A stretch of DNA of 64,000 bases, from NCBI GenBank assembly GCA_963931925.1, contig OZ007567.1:89880998-89944997 (forward strand), in the 5' to 3' direction. Both the position numbers and the translations under genes were made by a program. The number at the start of each line of letters is the position of its first letter. Position 1 is the first letter of the stretch. This stretch comes from Onchidella celtica. Taxonomy: Eukaryota > Mollusca > Gastropoda > Systellommatophora > Onchidiidae. A model generated the notes under the pieces. That model was not told the origin of the DNA and searched no databases. It worked only from the letters and a program-made list of their open reading frames with translations. Shown here piece by piece: positions 23,411 through 36,191 of the stretch.

Positions 23411-25017
23411 CCCCCGTAAACGTGATTGACTCTATCTGTAAAGATTATGGCGGATCCTTTGAGTAGGGTAGGATGTCATGTAGCAGGCAGCGTGGTATGA
23501 TACAGTATGGACAGGATAGATCGGGACTTTGTTATGCAAAGTTGAATTAATTCAGGTATCAATTTTTACTCTTAGTTTAATGAATTCACAGCGACTCTCA
23601 GCAACTAGTTCACACCGATAAACAACAGACAAACAATACCTGCCCGTGAGCATCATATCGACGGTGTCAGGAGCAAACCGGCCAAATCGAAATAAGCAAA
23701 TTTTACAGGAGAAACAAAAAACTGCTGCTAAAACTAATGGGAAATGGACCTAGCCGGTTTGATCACATGCTTATTTTGAGTAGTTCTGGATAATGGTAAC
23801 AGCTACTTTTACGTGCAGGATTCCAGGCTTCATAAATTGGCACTATATAAAGTAATGTGAAATTTTTGGACTTGGCCGGTTTGCGCATGGCACCATCGAT
23901 ATTATTTTCCAGTGTTCAAGCCACATACCCTCAGGCCTTTATACACTCAATCTACTCTTAAAACCCAAGAATAGGAGCATTTATTTACTGGTTAGCTGAA
24001 AAAATGACGAATTCATTCTCAAGAGGACGCCCCAGGGCATATCATCACAGCCTATGAAAATTCAGCTCATTGCAATTTCTTTTAGTCGCTGGCACTCATG
24101 ACTGACAAAATATTATTTTTAAAAAACACAGAAAATCTATGGTGTCGCAGCAAGGCTTAAGCAAAGTCTTTTGCCACATTTTGACATTGCATTTATAACT
24201 GACAGACTTCTCGGTTTCATTTTGAGAGAGAGAAAGAAGAGAGAAGAAAGAAAAAAAGGGAGAAAGAAAGAAAAACTAGTGGCACAAATTAAGAAAGGGG
24301 GAGAGACAAATTCACAATACAGTCCTGTTCTGCAGACACTTTTTCTGAATTAAAAATCAGAAGCCGGCAGTGTATTTTTGCACACAGGGCTATAATAATT
24401 ATAGTCTATGAAGTTTCCTTACACATTTAGTCGAAAATAATTCAAGAAGCGAGGACCTGTAGTGTAACTATAATGTAGTGATCTTGGCTGAAATAAATTA
24501 ATGCTGTGTTAATGACAACACTTACTAAATTAATATCTAAAACTGTAATATCTCATTTTATGAATTTTCCAGAATACAATCGTTTGCATCAAAATTATGT
24601 TGGTTACCAGAAATTAAGCTTTGCCCAGAATACTGGATGTACAACCTTATCTATGTGTACAGCTCACAAATGTGCAATCAAATACTTTGTGTTTCCTTTC
24701 ACTATGAGGTCTGTATTTCATGTTTCATTCTTCCTTTCCTCCTCTCTCTTATTCTTCATTCCTTCTAATTCCTTAACATCTATATCCTTCCATTTCACTT
24801 CCCTTGCTTTCATGGTTAAAAAGACAATTACATTGCCTAAGACCGGAAAATAAAACAAACAGAAATATAACCCAAGTCAGTCATTTCAGATGCGCACGAA
24901 GCTTGTTTGATCAATAATGGTCTTGTTTTTGTTTTTGAACTTTTTTTTTGTGCTGACAATTTTCAAAGATAAAACAAAGAATCTGATCACTTTTATTATC
25001 ATCATTATTATCACCTT
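23411..25017. other. Unassigned intergenic DNA with a purine-rich patch
   Basis: It contains an AG-rich segment at about 24224-24305 and otherwise AT-rich DNA. Another GGTATGATAC match lies near 23491, possibly a further scrap of the element just upstream. Confidence 0.4.
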
Positions 25018-25471
25018 GGGGACAAGGTGGTCTAGGGGCAAGGTGCTCGCCTCTCATGCCAAGGGTCCCGGGTTCTAAACCCGGCCGGTGCAGGCATGTT
25101 GGAAGCTTGGGATTTTTCTCATATTTTCATGTCCCTGATCCTATTGAGGGGTAGGATCGAGTACCTAGTCTTCTCGGATAAGGACGAAAAAATTCGGAGG
25201 GCCTGTGTGCACGTTGCGCACGTTAAAGATACCTTGGCAGTTGGAAATCGTAAAGAGCAGGCCGAACAGGCCGCTGCCCGGGCAAAATTAAATAAAATTC
25301 AGCCCTACCACCCACTCTCCCTCACCCCCCCCCCACCACAAAAAAAAAAAAAACGCCGACCGGCGCTGCACTGTGGCGACGACGTGCCTGCTCCAGTTGT
25401 AACTGGGGTGCAATGGCACAAAGGCAAATTTCCCAAATGGGATTAAAGAATTATACAAATACAAATACAAA
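25018..25471 (+). mobile_element. tRNA-derived SINE, copy 1 (tail type 1)
   Basis: The head carries RNA polymerase III promoter boxes: box A TGGTCTAGGGG (25028-25038) and box B GGTTCTAAACC (25071-25081, one mismatch from GGTTCRANNCC). A middle region with GCACGTTGCGCACGTTAAAG follows, up to GCCCGGGCAAAATT. Next come a C run, an A run and a GC-rich tail from CGCCGACCGGCG to ATGGGATTAAAG. It ends in repeated TACAAA units. Pol III boxes and a short repeated 3' end define a SINE. It does not code for protein and would rely on a LINE for movement. Confidence 0.88.
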
Positions 25472-28055
25472 TTATAATTATTATGAATTGTTTGGGAGTG
25501 CAGGAAGAATGCTTCATTAATTCGAAGACAACAAGAAGATAAAAAGACTCATCACTGGTATTGACTTATGGGGACACTTTAAGATTTTAGAACTGGGGCA
25601 TAATTATCCTTAACTTTTAGTTGCTATTGGCAGTTGTTGTTGTTTCTATTCTTTTTCTTATTTAATCAGCGCCGAAAATCGGTTTCAAGTTTCTACAGAA
25701 AAAGAAAAAAAAAAAGCCCTTAAGTGAAAGAGACAATCAATCTGTTAACCAGATACTCACATCGTGTCTTGAAGTTCAAACAGGAGAGATTGATTCTGGG
25801 TTGTTTGTATTTTTTTAACAGTGGTGGAAAATAATAATAATAATAATAAAAGAGAAATATCCAGACAGGTGAGCCATAAAGAATAACTTAAAAGGCCGAG
25901 GGTGTTTTCATTGGAAACAGTGCAGTTTTCATTCCACCAGTGTTTAATCTTCATTATCGTTGAGTTCAAATTTCTGTGTTTTGATTATTATGTTTTCCGG
26001 TCTGTCTGTGTTCAAATTTGCCTGCTCCACTAGTTACAAACCTATCACATTATATCAGTAATGTTTTCTGCATATTTGTCTCTGTGAATAATAACGATTG
26101 ACAAACTGCAGCACTGGGTTGTCTATTTAATGGCCATACAATTTTTTCAATCGAATATGCAAGATTTTACAGATTCTAGACAGACAATGATTTTCGCATA
26201 GTGATTTTTTGTGTAACTGCGTTGTCCAGGTAAATAACGCGGGCATTGACAGATATTGAACTGTAGTGTTGTTGTCGCATAATTATCTGCATCAAAATGC
26301 CAACCACCATAATCATCATTAATTATCCATTAATGAGAAGCAACTGTTGCTCCATCCTGTACACCGCAAAAGCAATCCCTCCATTTGTAACATCGAACAA
26401 AAGGGAAGCTGCCAGTTGTACTGCCATGTTGGCAATAGTCATACTGGCATACTTCATTAACGTCGACAAAAGAGACATGTCTGCGGTCGATAGACGACAG
26501 AAATGTCGTGTAAAAAATCAGCAACACTATCAGAATAATTTACTTTTTTAAAAATCATAATAGATCTTTTCAGATTAAAAAGAAGAAGGAGAAATGCGAA
26601 GAGTGAAATATTTGTAACGACATACGAAACAAATCAATATATTATCCCTGACAAGAAACACCAAATCATATATCACAACAACTTCCGGTTCACTCACCCC
26701 CCCCCCCCCTCCAAAATCCCACTCCTCGTCTCTTTCCTTTTCCGTGTTTCTTGCACAAGGGCACAAATTCATACTAGGAACTTCCAGACAGAAGTTCATC
26801 GAACCAGATGGTCACGCTAACACTCAGATATGAAAATAAAAAAAAGATAACCTCAGAGAGCCAGTCCCTGCCAGACACGCAGATCTACATCATCACAAAC
26901 AAGCTATCTTTCTGTCCTGAATATTTACATCCGCTGCACTCTGTTTAATATTCCGCACTGTGATAGCTGACTCGTGGTTCAGACAACTGAACAAAAAAGT
27001 TCTGACGTTTGGGTATTTTGCAGGATTTACGTTGGTTGTTACCCCGGGTGTTGTCTACTTCCACCTCAGACATTTTCAAAGCTGTCTGAGCGAGAGGAAA
27101 ACCACATTTTCGCACTTAATTTCCATACAGTCAAACCTTTCACTGAATGCCCTTGCCGTAAACCCAAACCGAGAATTTGATCTATAGCTTAGCAGTTGAA
27201 CTGGACATTCACAGCCTTTACTGCTAGACCGATGGCGTTTTGCTCGTAAGTTTAAAACTCGTTAGTCTGTGGGCCGAAGTTTCATTCAAGATGCTTTTTC
27301 AAGTTTTGCTAACCGCGTCCTTGGTGAACTTCTCACATTTTTCGGAATTTAAATTCTCAGACAATAATTACGTTAAAAAGAAGGACGTGGGGCACCAAGT
27401 CTGATGAGATGATCATATACATATTTATTTTGTTTCTGCACTCACTAAGATTGATATGGGCATTCTTTTGCAACGAAGCCGCCCATGACTCACCCACCAG
27501 GTGGTGGGTTCCCCAGCGCGTCTTCTAAGTCTTCGATGGACCAGGCTTAACAGATCCTTATTAGACTCTTTCACTTGTTCTTATCCCTTTGCTTTCTTTC
27601 CGTCTAGCCCTTATCTCAAGCACCCTCTTCTCTCTGTTTTTTTCCCTCTCGTTCCCTTTCTTCTTTTTCTACTTCTGCCGTCTTCTCTCCGCTGTTTTCC
27701 TCCTGTTCCTTCCTCATATTTTTAAATGCCCCCCCCCCTTTCCTTCGCATTACCACTTCTGACTCAGCTTCGATCTTCTTTTTGTTAACCCCTTCCCCTT
27801 CCCCCAGTCAATCTTCCTCATCATTCTCGTACGTTCTTTCTCAGCTGTGTCGATAACTGTGTGTGTAAATGCGCGTGCATTAATGTCTATGAGTGTGTTT
27901 CTAGTCCTCTGGCCTCATGTTTATCTTACTCTGCATTAGAGTGAAAAGTGTCTAGGCAGGTTTTACTGACAGCTGCCTGGAACTCACTTAGCGACCTTTG
28001 AGAAGTAAAGGAAGATCTAGATTGTTGATTTAACATGCAGTTCTTCGCCTCCATT

Positions 28056-28056
<1 letters not shown>
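25472..28056. other. Unassigned intergenic DNA
   Basis: Contains a short AAT run (about 25828-25848), a C run at about 26696-26709 and a pyrimidine-rich zone near 27560-27800. Open frames of 60-85 codons have no recognisable domain. Confidence 0.4.

Positions 28057-28090
<34 letters not shown>
28057..28090. repeat. Short (CT)n microsatellite
   Basis: About 17 CT units without interruption. Confidence 0.95.
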
Positions 28091-28091
<1 letters not shown>

Positions 28092-28421
28092 ATTCCTTTT
28101 CTCTTGGCCCCCTCAGCAAATACATTTAGTTGTTTTACAGTCCGATTTGTGCCGGTCATTTTCCATTACCACTTTAGAACTGCCTGAACTGATTTAGCTA
28201 AAATGTCACAGACAAAAAAGGTAATGTCCAAATGTCACTTGAAGCGTGGAAGACAAATTGTTCTGAATTCGCCCATGCACAGTCCGTTCCTGCACATGGA
28301 TTCTGTTTCCAATGTGAAAAACTAAAATTGAAATTACTGCTTGATTTGTTTCCATTATAGAAGTACCGAGATTTGCTGTGTGTCTGGGTTTCTGCTCGTG
28401 TGTGTTTGTATGAGATAGAAA

Positions 28422-28582
28422 GGAGGGAGCGAGAGAGAGAAGAGGAGGAGGAAAAAGAAAGAGTGGGGGGAGGAAGAGAGAGAAGGAAGAGAGGAGAAGG
28501 GAGAGAGAGAGAAAAAAAAAAGAAAGGAGAAAGAGAGAGAAACAGACGGAGGGAGAAAGAGAGCGAGAGAGAAGCGAGCAAT
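28422..28582. repeat. Purine-rich degenerate GA/GGA tract
   Basis: About 160 bases with almost only A and G on the plus strand, made of GAGA, GGAGGA and AAAG motifs. The predicted open frames are Arg-Glu low complexity on one strand and Ser-Leu-Phe on the other. Such a polypurine stretch can form triplex DNA. Confidence 0.9.
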
Positions 28583-30836
28583 AGATACATGGTGCGAAAT
28601 GGTCGATGGCTAAAACATATATTATTCATCTCACAGTTTTTGCCCTAAAGCACAGAAATATGATATTTGTGTTTCATAACACTAATCATAAACGTGACGA
28701 TGTTTATCTCTCTCCGGAGATCTTCTTCTTTATGTGACTTTGTGTACTGTGAGTGCTTGACTGAGACTAAGAAATAATTGCTGACATCGGTCGCAACTGA
28801 CAGTCTGTAAAACCACCACTTACTAAACAGGATACCCAAAACCACGTTATTCCTTTCTGCTTGAAACCGAAGCACCAATATAATTACAGTAACTTAAATC
28901 TTCCCACTCAATCACCGAATGATGTCAAGAATAACAGTTATTCCATGTCTATAGTTTTAAGTGTGGGTGTGGGGAGGGGGGAGAGTCTGGAAAGACAAGT
29001 TGTGGTGAAAATTCTCTCTCTAGAATCTGTTTAACTTAAGATTGGTGGCGCACAAAGTCAAATCCGTTTTGTCTCGGTTTAGTGTGGGTAGTGGACTTTG
29101 TAGTTAAAAGGCAACTCGCGCACTGGCGAAACAGAAACATGTTTGTCTCACTCAGAGAACGGCGTGTTGAGCGCGCGATCTAGTTAGTGTAAGATATCTC
29201 TGGCCTCATTAGTTCGGGCGCGACAAAACTGTCTTCGGCTAGCTGGCGGAAAAAAGAGATCTGGTGAATTGAGTTACTCAAGCGTTAACACAATAAACCC
29301 AAAGCGTCATCATCAACGCCTCCAACACTAACAGTCAGTGATTAAAAATCTGACATGAAACTCGCCTGTGTTAAAACCAGAGGTTTAGAAGTTAATTCCA
29401 GGGATTCCACATGTCAATCACGTTTCCTAGAACCTGAGACGTAAGTGAAAGAAAAGTACCTTTCCTTTCCTTTTCCGTGCAGGATTCCAGATCGCGCAAG
29501 CCTGTACAGCTATGTTGATGGTTCTTTCTTAATTCTGATTTTATATATTTGTCTGTTGTAGTTTGTCTGTCTGTTCGCTTGTTAGCGGTAGACTGTCAAG
29601 TCGCTGATCTCAAGAGGCTGGAATAGGATCCCCAGGGGATAATTTAGCTCGAAAATGGTAACTGTATGGCCAGCCAGCCAGACTGGTTCCGTTTGTTTGT
29701 TGTCTGTCTGGCCTTTTTTTATAGGGGTGAACTATAGAAAACTAATTTGCCAATTTGCCTAGAGCTACAGAGACAATTATTGACGCCTACATGTATATGA
29801 GTGTCTTCTCTGGAGAGTTCAGCCTGGTGCAGACCCAGCGCTGGCGTCAAGGGAGGATGGTATGCTCAACAAGAATACCTTTGATATACACTCAAATTTG
29901 ATTAATTTCACCAACCAAGAAAAGAATGTAGTGCATTAAAGTACACAGTATCTGTAACAAAATTGCCTTAAGCTCGAATTAGGCAGGATGTCAAGCTGTA
30001 CCGTGGCGCCTTGAGGGAAATGACAAATATTAAATTAGAGGAACTGTTCATACTGGTGGCAAGTTGTCAGAAAATCATGACACAGACACGGGTGTCTCGG
30101 CTCACACGGCCATATGATGTCACACACTCCTGTCAAGACGGCCTGAACGGAAATGATCGTTTTCCCGCGCTTATACAACAGTCCTACTCTCCGTTAACAC
30201 ACTGTGCTTGTACTGTGTCCGACTACTTCTTTATTGAGTAGATCGAGGACACGATTGCTAATTATCAACAATGAATGATACTGAAACTCAATCAGTACTA
30301 TCTTTTAGAAGAAGAAGATAATACAGGCTCAGGAGACACTAACAAGTAACATCTCGCTGATAAGATTTGTAAGAGAAAGAGCCTACTTGTACACGATAAA
30401 TCTTGTCCTCCACCTGGGAAAAGCAGTTCCTTAAGTGATGCTAGTGCCATTCTTGCATACTGAAAAATTTCTCGTCATCATTGTTTATATTCCAATAAAA
30501 GTATAATATTCACCAACTCCTTGCCAGTTTTAAGTAAATTAATGGGCCGAACCCACATGCTCCCTCTTCGATTTCTTTTTCTCCCCTTCCCTTTCCACAG
30601 CCATAACACGATAGGGCCCATTGCTGTCGTCGGGCACACCGGCACATACCGTCTTATGAGAAACGGCACGGGTGGGGGGAGGAAGGAGGCCAAGCATATG
30701 AAAAGCGTGCTTGGGGATGGTGGGGAGGGGGGATTGAAATTGCCCAAATCGAGCATACTTAGTTAATTATATTAATAATAAAGATGATGGAGTACACTTA
30801 TATAGCGCCCGTCTCCACAAAATGGCATCTCTCTAG
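28583..30836. other. Unassigned DNA with a locally CpG-rich part
   Basis: Positions 29100-29260 hold several CGCG/GCGC motifs, and about 180 bases later CTGAGAC|GTAAGT at 29441 fits a splice donor. That could mark a non-coding first exon but is weak on its own. Just before the SINE, 30785-30830 contains ACTTATATAGCGCC, a motif seen in other SINE 3' regions, so it may be a fragment of a different SINE. Confidence 0.3.
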
Positions 30837-31312
30837 AGGCAAGGTGCTCGCCTCTCATGCCAAGGGTCCCGGGTTCTAAACCCGGGCAGTGCAGGCATGT
30901 TGGAAAGTGGATTTTTCTCATATTTTCAAGTCCCTGGTCCTATTGGGGGGTAGGATCGAGTAGTTCTTGGAAATTGGATTTTTCTCATATTTTCCAGTCC
31001 CTGGTCCTATTGGGGGGTAGGATCGAGTACCTAGTCTTCTCGGATAAGGACGAAAAAATTCGGAGGGCCCGTGTGCACGTTGCGCACGTTAAAGATACCT
31101 TGGCAGTTGGAAATCGTAAAGAGCAGGCCGAAAGGCCGCTGCCCGGGCAAAATTGAAATTAATAGATTAAAATTTATCCATATCATCTCCCCCCCCCCCC
31201 CCCCCCCCCCGCCAGAACAAGAAATAATAAAACAAGTAAAGTGAGGTGTAAATGCCAAGGGCAGCGAACCTCCTAAAATAAAGACCTCAAATCAAAATGG
31301 ACCAAATGCGGT
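30837..31312 (+). mobile_element. tRNA-derived SINE, copy 2 (tail type 2, internal duplication)
   Basis: Nearly identical to copy 1 from GCAAGGTGCTCGCCTC through GCCCGGGCAAAATT, with box B GGTTCTAAACC at 30873-30883. Its extreme 5' end, including box A, is replaced by another sequence. A 67-bp segment beginning TTGGAAA is duplicated in tandem at 30901 and 30968. After a 22-base C run (31189-31210) the tail differs from copy 1 and instead matches copy 3 (AAATGCCAAGGGCAG and AACCTCC motifs). So the head and middle are joined to a second kind of tail. Confidence 0.85.
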
Positions 31313-31330
31313 TTCCAATGAAATGGTAAC

Positions 31331-31424
31331 AACTCTCTCTCTCTCGCCCCGCCCCCCCCCCCTTCTCTCTCTCTCTCTTTCTCTCTCTCTCCTTCACTCC
31401 CTCCCTCCCCACTCTCTCTCTCTC

Positions 31425-31512
<88 letters not shown>

Positions 31513-31538
31513 CCACTCTCTCTCTCTCTCTCTCTGGA
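31331..31538. repeat. Long interrupted (CT)n microsatellite
   Basis: About 200 bases of CT with a C run near 31348-31361 and scattered CCCT or GCT interruptions. The core (31408-31490) is nearly perfect. It directly follows SINE copy 2. Confidence 0.96.
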
Positions 31539-31898
31539 TGGCCTCCCACGGAAATATGGAGCAGCATAAACTTACTCCACAGATGTTTTTACTTCTTTCC
31601 CTTTCTCTTGAGTGTAAACTCATCATGAGCAGGGTGTCCACACAAAAGATGAATAATGTTCTAATGCTCAACGTGACCATGTCTGCATAATCATGACATT
31701 ATCACTATCGTTAATCATCCACTTACGGATAGACACGCAAAACGTTCGATTAAACCAGTGGGCTTTTATCTATTAATGAAACAATCGACACTGTACATAT
31801 AATTACATGTTCTAAACACCATTATCAATGGTGCAATATGGTGTAGAATGATAATGGCAGGATAATCGGTGCGAAAAGCATGTTTAAAAGCCCTTGCG

Positions 31899-31910
31899 TA
31901 CCTTCTGGTT
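31899..31910. repeat. Left target-site duplication of the truncated LINE
   Basis: TACCTTCTGGTT here recurs exactly at 32319-32330, bracketing the LINE fragment. Confidence 0.85.
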
Positions 31911-32168
31911 CAATCACTGAAGGCCTTTGCCATTGATGTGAGTGAGTGGGAAAAGCTCTCGCTTGATCGAGCAAATTGGAGGGCGGCCCTTACCAGAGGC
32001 AGCAAAGCATGGGAAGCTGACAGAGTCCAGCAGGCTATCAAAAAAAGAGAACGGCGCAAGAAAAGGCCCAGTGGTACTGAACCAACGGAGCACTCTTGTC
32101 ACTTATGCGGGAGGGTCTTCAGGGCAAAAATAGGACTTATCAGTCACATGAGAAGCCATAAGTCATGA
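31911..32168 (+). pseudogene. C-terminal remnant of a LINE reverse transcriptase
   Basis: The frame reads on from LKAFAIDVSEWEKL through DRANWRAAL to a terminal zinc finger with Cys-Cys-His-His spacing (SCHLCGRVF...GLISHMRSH), then a stop. This matches the order in the 1043-residue protein (MKAFNIDPNEWENL, DRSRWRQKL, CNHC...ISHERSC). Endonuclease and reverse transcriptase domains are absent, so no function remains. In the intact relative the last finger ligand is Cys; here His sits near that position. Confidence 0.88.
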
Positions 32169-32318
32169 AAGAACAGTCTTTCCATTCTGTCCTCTGTGTC
32201 CTTTAGTTCTCTTTATTGTCCATGTGTTGAAATTCTCAACAATTTCTGTTCTTTATTCCTCTGGTGTTGTTAAGGTCATCATCATACCTGATGGACGAAC
32301 TATTATTATTATTATCAT
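32169..32318 (+). other. Trailer of the truncated LINE with hairpin and TAT tail
   Basis: The trailer ends GGTCATCATCATACC, then TGATGGACGAAC, then TATTATTATT. CATCA-TACC-TGATG (32280-32293) is a perfect 5-bp stem with a 4-base loop, seven bases before the tail. Position and shape mirror the hairpin at 12876-12889. Confidence 0.65.
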
Positions 32319-32330
32319 TACCTTCTGGTT
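32319..32330. repeat. Right target-site duplication of the truncated LINE
   Basis: TACCTTCTGGTT, identical to 31899-31910. Confidence 0.85.
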
Positions 32331-32907
32331 GGACAGTTTTTGTTCAAGCCCATCCTGTTTCATAACCTACTCCCATTTTATTCGCTGTATCTAATCATTC
32401 TTCATTTCTCACTGATTGATCGGTTTCCTTCTGTCTTCCTAATTTGCTTTCACGTATAAAGAAAAAAGGCAACCAAAAAAAAAAAAGGGGGGGGGGGAGG
32501 GGGGGAGGAGGTTGTTATATCCTGAAAACTCCTGACAGATTCGTCTATCATTCTTGATGACTGAAATGAGTACTTATCGTAATGATGGATAAATAGGTTG
32601 CAGAACAATTACCCCTAACGTAGCCTGGATCCCGAGCTCCCACTCCACACTTGCCTACACTACATCCATTACCTCGATTGCCTTCAGCAAGTCTGTAAAG
32701 AATACTGAGTGGAAGTTCCACAATTAGGAGAATCAATTAAACAAAATCAACCGCTTGAGTTCATGAACAGCTTTTGCAACCTGAGATCTTCTTCACCTGC
32801 GTCATTTCTACATGTAGTCACGTTTTGGTATTTATTGAACGCTCATAAGATACGGACAGTGGAATCAACCAGTGGACTGACGATGGATTCTTCCGGGTTG
32901 ATGGAGA
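32331..32907. other. Unassigned DNA with a G run
   Basis: No gene seen. An A run followed by a long G-rich run lies at about 32475-32512. Confidence 0.4.
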
Positions 32908-32912
32908 GACAC

Positions 32913-32957
<45 letters not shown>

Positions 32958-33006
32958 AGAGAGAGAGAGACAAAGAGACAGAGAGGGAGAGAGAGAGAGA
33001 GAGAGA
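32908..33006. repeat. (GA)n microsatellite with interruptions
   Basis: About 100 bases of GA with AAAA, CAAAG and GGG interruptions. Open frames across it are low-complexity artefacts. Confidence 0.95.
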
Positions 33007-34149
33007 AACAGAATCATTAGGAAAAAAGTAAACCAAAGCCCTCGACAAGAACAGTGTCAGGGAAAAACTGGAGTTTGATTCATTCGCATTTTTCTCCTCA
33101 GGAAACGAGTGATAGAGAAAAGCAGAGTGATGAAATTCTCAATCAGCCCAGCTGCTGAGGATGACACTTGGAGCATTGCGTGCGCAATAAATAATGATAA
33201 TGATAATACACAGACTTCTTCAAACTGCAGGAAACTCAGTATACTTTTTTTTTCATACCAGCTGAAAGGCAGAATAATATAATATTGCGCAGAGCAAGGA
33301 TGAACGCGTGATCAGAGAGAGTGGTCTCGCACTAGAAAAGGCAATGCCATGCGCACCATTTTTACAATGAACCTCTAAACAAACGCCAATGTTTCCTGCC
33401 AAAATTTGAGTTTTTCAATGAAATGACATAGAGATACACAGGATGGTGACAGAACGTGATTGATTATCAATATTACAACTTGACATATAATTATTTCAGC
33501 CTGAGAACACAAAACCTTTAAGATGTTTCACACTGATAATGTCAGGGAGGAATAATTGTTGTACTCGAAGAAAACAATCTTCTTACCGATGTAAATTGAT
33601 GAAGCTCTGAATAATAAAACCTAAATAAAATACCACAAAATCGTGAAAGGTGCAAAATGGTCGTTATCATGCCGACGTACTGTAAAACAAAAACACAGAC
33701 TCAAACAAACTCAAAGTCAAAGTTCTTAGATCTTAAAATCTCAGAAGTATTCTTTATATCAAATGTATTTTTTAAATACATTTATATTTTTCTGATGTAT
33801 ATCTGTAAATGTCTGTGAGTAATTAAATAAACAAACAAAAGGGCCATCAGAATAGAACCAGATATTTACATTGTTCAAATGTACTTTTCAAAATGATGGA
33901 ACATACAATAGATTGCTCAAAATGCTAGGTTTAAGAGGGAGTCCATCCTGTCTTTTATAAATATGACTTTCATTAGTCATTGTCATGATAATTATTGATA
34001 TTGATGCTATAAATTGAACTGATTCGTGAATGTATCCAGTGTCCTCAAAATGTACATTCTCTTGAGTGATTAGACGTTCGCAACCCATTTTAATTAAGCC
34101 AACCTGTCTATTTCTTCATCTGACTACCGGGGTATTCTTAAATTAGTTG
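33007..34149. other. Unassigned AT-rich DNA
   Basis: No coding frame of note and no shared repeat recognised. Confidence 0.4.
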
Positions 34150-34357
34150 CTCTCTTTCTTTCTCAATTATTTCTCTCTCTCTCTCTCTCTTTGTCTCTTT
34201 CTCTCTCGCTTTCTGCCTCTCTGTCCCTCTCTGTCTCATTTCTCCCACCCTCTCTCTATCTCTCTCTTTGCCCCTGTATCTCGTCTCTCTCTCTCTCTCT
34301 CTCTGTGTCTCTCTGTCACTCTTTCTCTCTCTCTCTGTCTCTCTCTCTCTCACTCAC

Positions 34358-34405
<48 letters not shown>

Positions 34406-34418
34406 TCTGTCTCTCTCT
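34150..34418. repeat. Interrupted (CT)n tract
   Basis: About 270 bases of CT with TTTC, GTCT and ACTC interruptions. It is older and more degenerate than the tracts at 34928 and 35361. Confidence 0.93.
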
Positions 34419-34873
34419 AACTGACTTCTTCAAAGCCAGCCACAATGACAAACTGAGGTTCTTAGCGTTGTCATCGCTGTCGAGGAGTCATTTCAAGGCA
34501 AGTGACAAGACTCTTCTCGGGGAGTGAATTAGCACTTATGTCTCGACTGCCTGCATCAAGTGATTGCGTAAATCTCTTGCTTGTGAGACAGACATCCTTA
34601 AGTCGACCCAGTTCTCCAACTCTTGTTTTCTCCAACACCGAACGCCTACATCCAGGGCCGTGCCCAGGACGTCTAGCCTCACCCTCTTCCAGACTTGCGA
34701 AACAAGAGCGTTTCTATCATTTTCCGGAGTCGGGGGCATTTTCCTTTCAAGATAATTCACACAACAGAATCGCCAAAGATATTTGAGGTTCAGGTCATGA
34801 CAAAGATGTGATCTGTATAATAACGCTAAAGGGGAAACTGCATATTGTTTGAGTGTCCAGAATGCCAAATATG
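34419..34873. other. Unassigned DNA
   Basis: The minus-strand frame at 34536-34898 is open for 120 codons but shows no recognisable domain. It reads into the adjoining repeat, so I do not call it a gene. Confidence 0.35.
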
Positions 34874-34924
34874 TATAACTAGATATCCTACCGGGCATTG
34901 CCCGGAATAAACAATCATGTGCCC

Positions 34925-34998
<74 letters not shown>

Positions 34999-35316
34999 TC
35001 TCTCTCTCTCTCTCTCTCTTGCTCTCTCTCTCCCTCTCTCTCTCATGCGTGCCAGGACACTGCACACCAAGCTTGATATGGTTACTTTTTATAACATGCA
35101 CGGTATTATATATTACGAAATAAACATGCAAATATACAGATGTTACATAGCAATAAACATTGTTATTTTTTTAAAATACATGCTTGAAGTAAACAACTTT
35201 TAATTATAGCCATCACCTTCCTTATCTCAATTGTCACCTTCCTGCCAAATTTAAGGCCTGAAGAGTGTATAGTTTGGTTAGTGACTCCTGCCAAAGGTTG
35301 CAAGTTACTGAAATAT
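34874..35316 (+). repeat. Retroposon-like unit, tandem copy 1
   Basis: Starts TATAACTAGAT, has a hairpin-forming ACCGGGCATTGCCCGG, a (CT)n tract (34928-35044) and CATGCGTGCCAGGACACTGC. It ends CCAAAGGTTGCAAGTTACTG. The whole unit repeats next door with its microsatellite in the same place. The ending of the type CCTGCCAAATTTAAG is familiar from LINE/RTE-derived 3' regions, an inference from style only. The strand is arbitrary. Confidence 0.8.
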
Positions 35317-36000
<684 letters not shown>

Positions 36001-36191
36001 GATTCATATTGCCAGTGTGGGCGTGTGATGGATGAAAGTCCGCACCATATATTTTTGGCCGGTCATTGTTGCTAAAGCAAGGACAGTACCACACTTGCAT
36101 AATTGGGTTTCCTTTATCAATATGGATTAAATTGATAGATCTGATGTTGCAAGACATCTGAACGTGATTTATTACGTTTGATATCTCTTAC

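Larger units (their letters stand above)
31911..32318 (+). mobile_element. 5'-truncated LINE insertion related to the 9.1-kb element
   Basis: This 408-bp insertion lies between perfect 12-bp duplications. It holds the last ~85 codons of a LINE ORF, a ~150-bp trailer, the hairpin CATCATACCTGATG (32280-32293) and a TAT/ATT tail. Truncation at the 5' end with an intact 3' end is the normal outcome of incomplete target-primed reverse transcription. The protein part is diverged from the LINE at 9719-12850, so it comes from a related but different family. Confidence 0.88.

Noticed and set aside
25018-25100. Functional tRNA gene
   Set aside because: Pol III boxes are present, but the arms do not fold into a proper cloverleaf. 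The sequence continues into a repeated SINE body.
34536-34898. 120-codon minus-strand frame as a host exon
   Set aside because: No domain recognised, and it begins inside the tandem retroposon-like unit.
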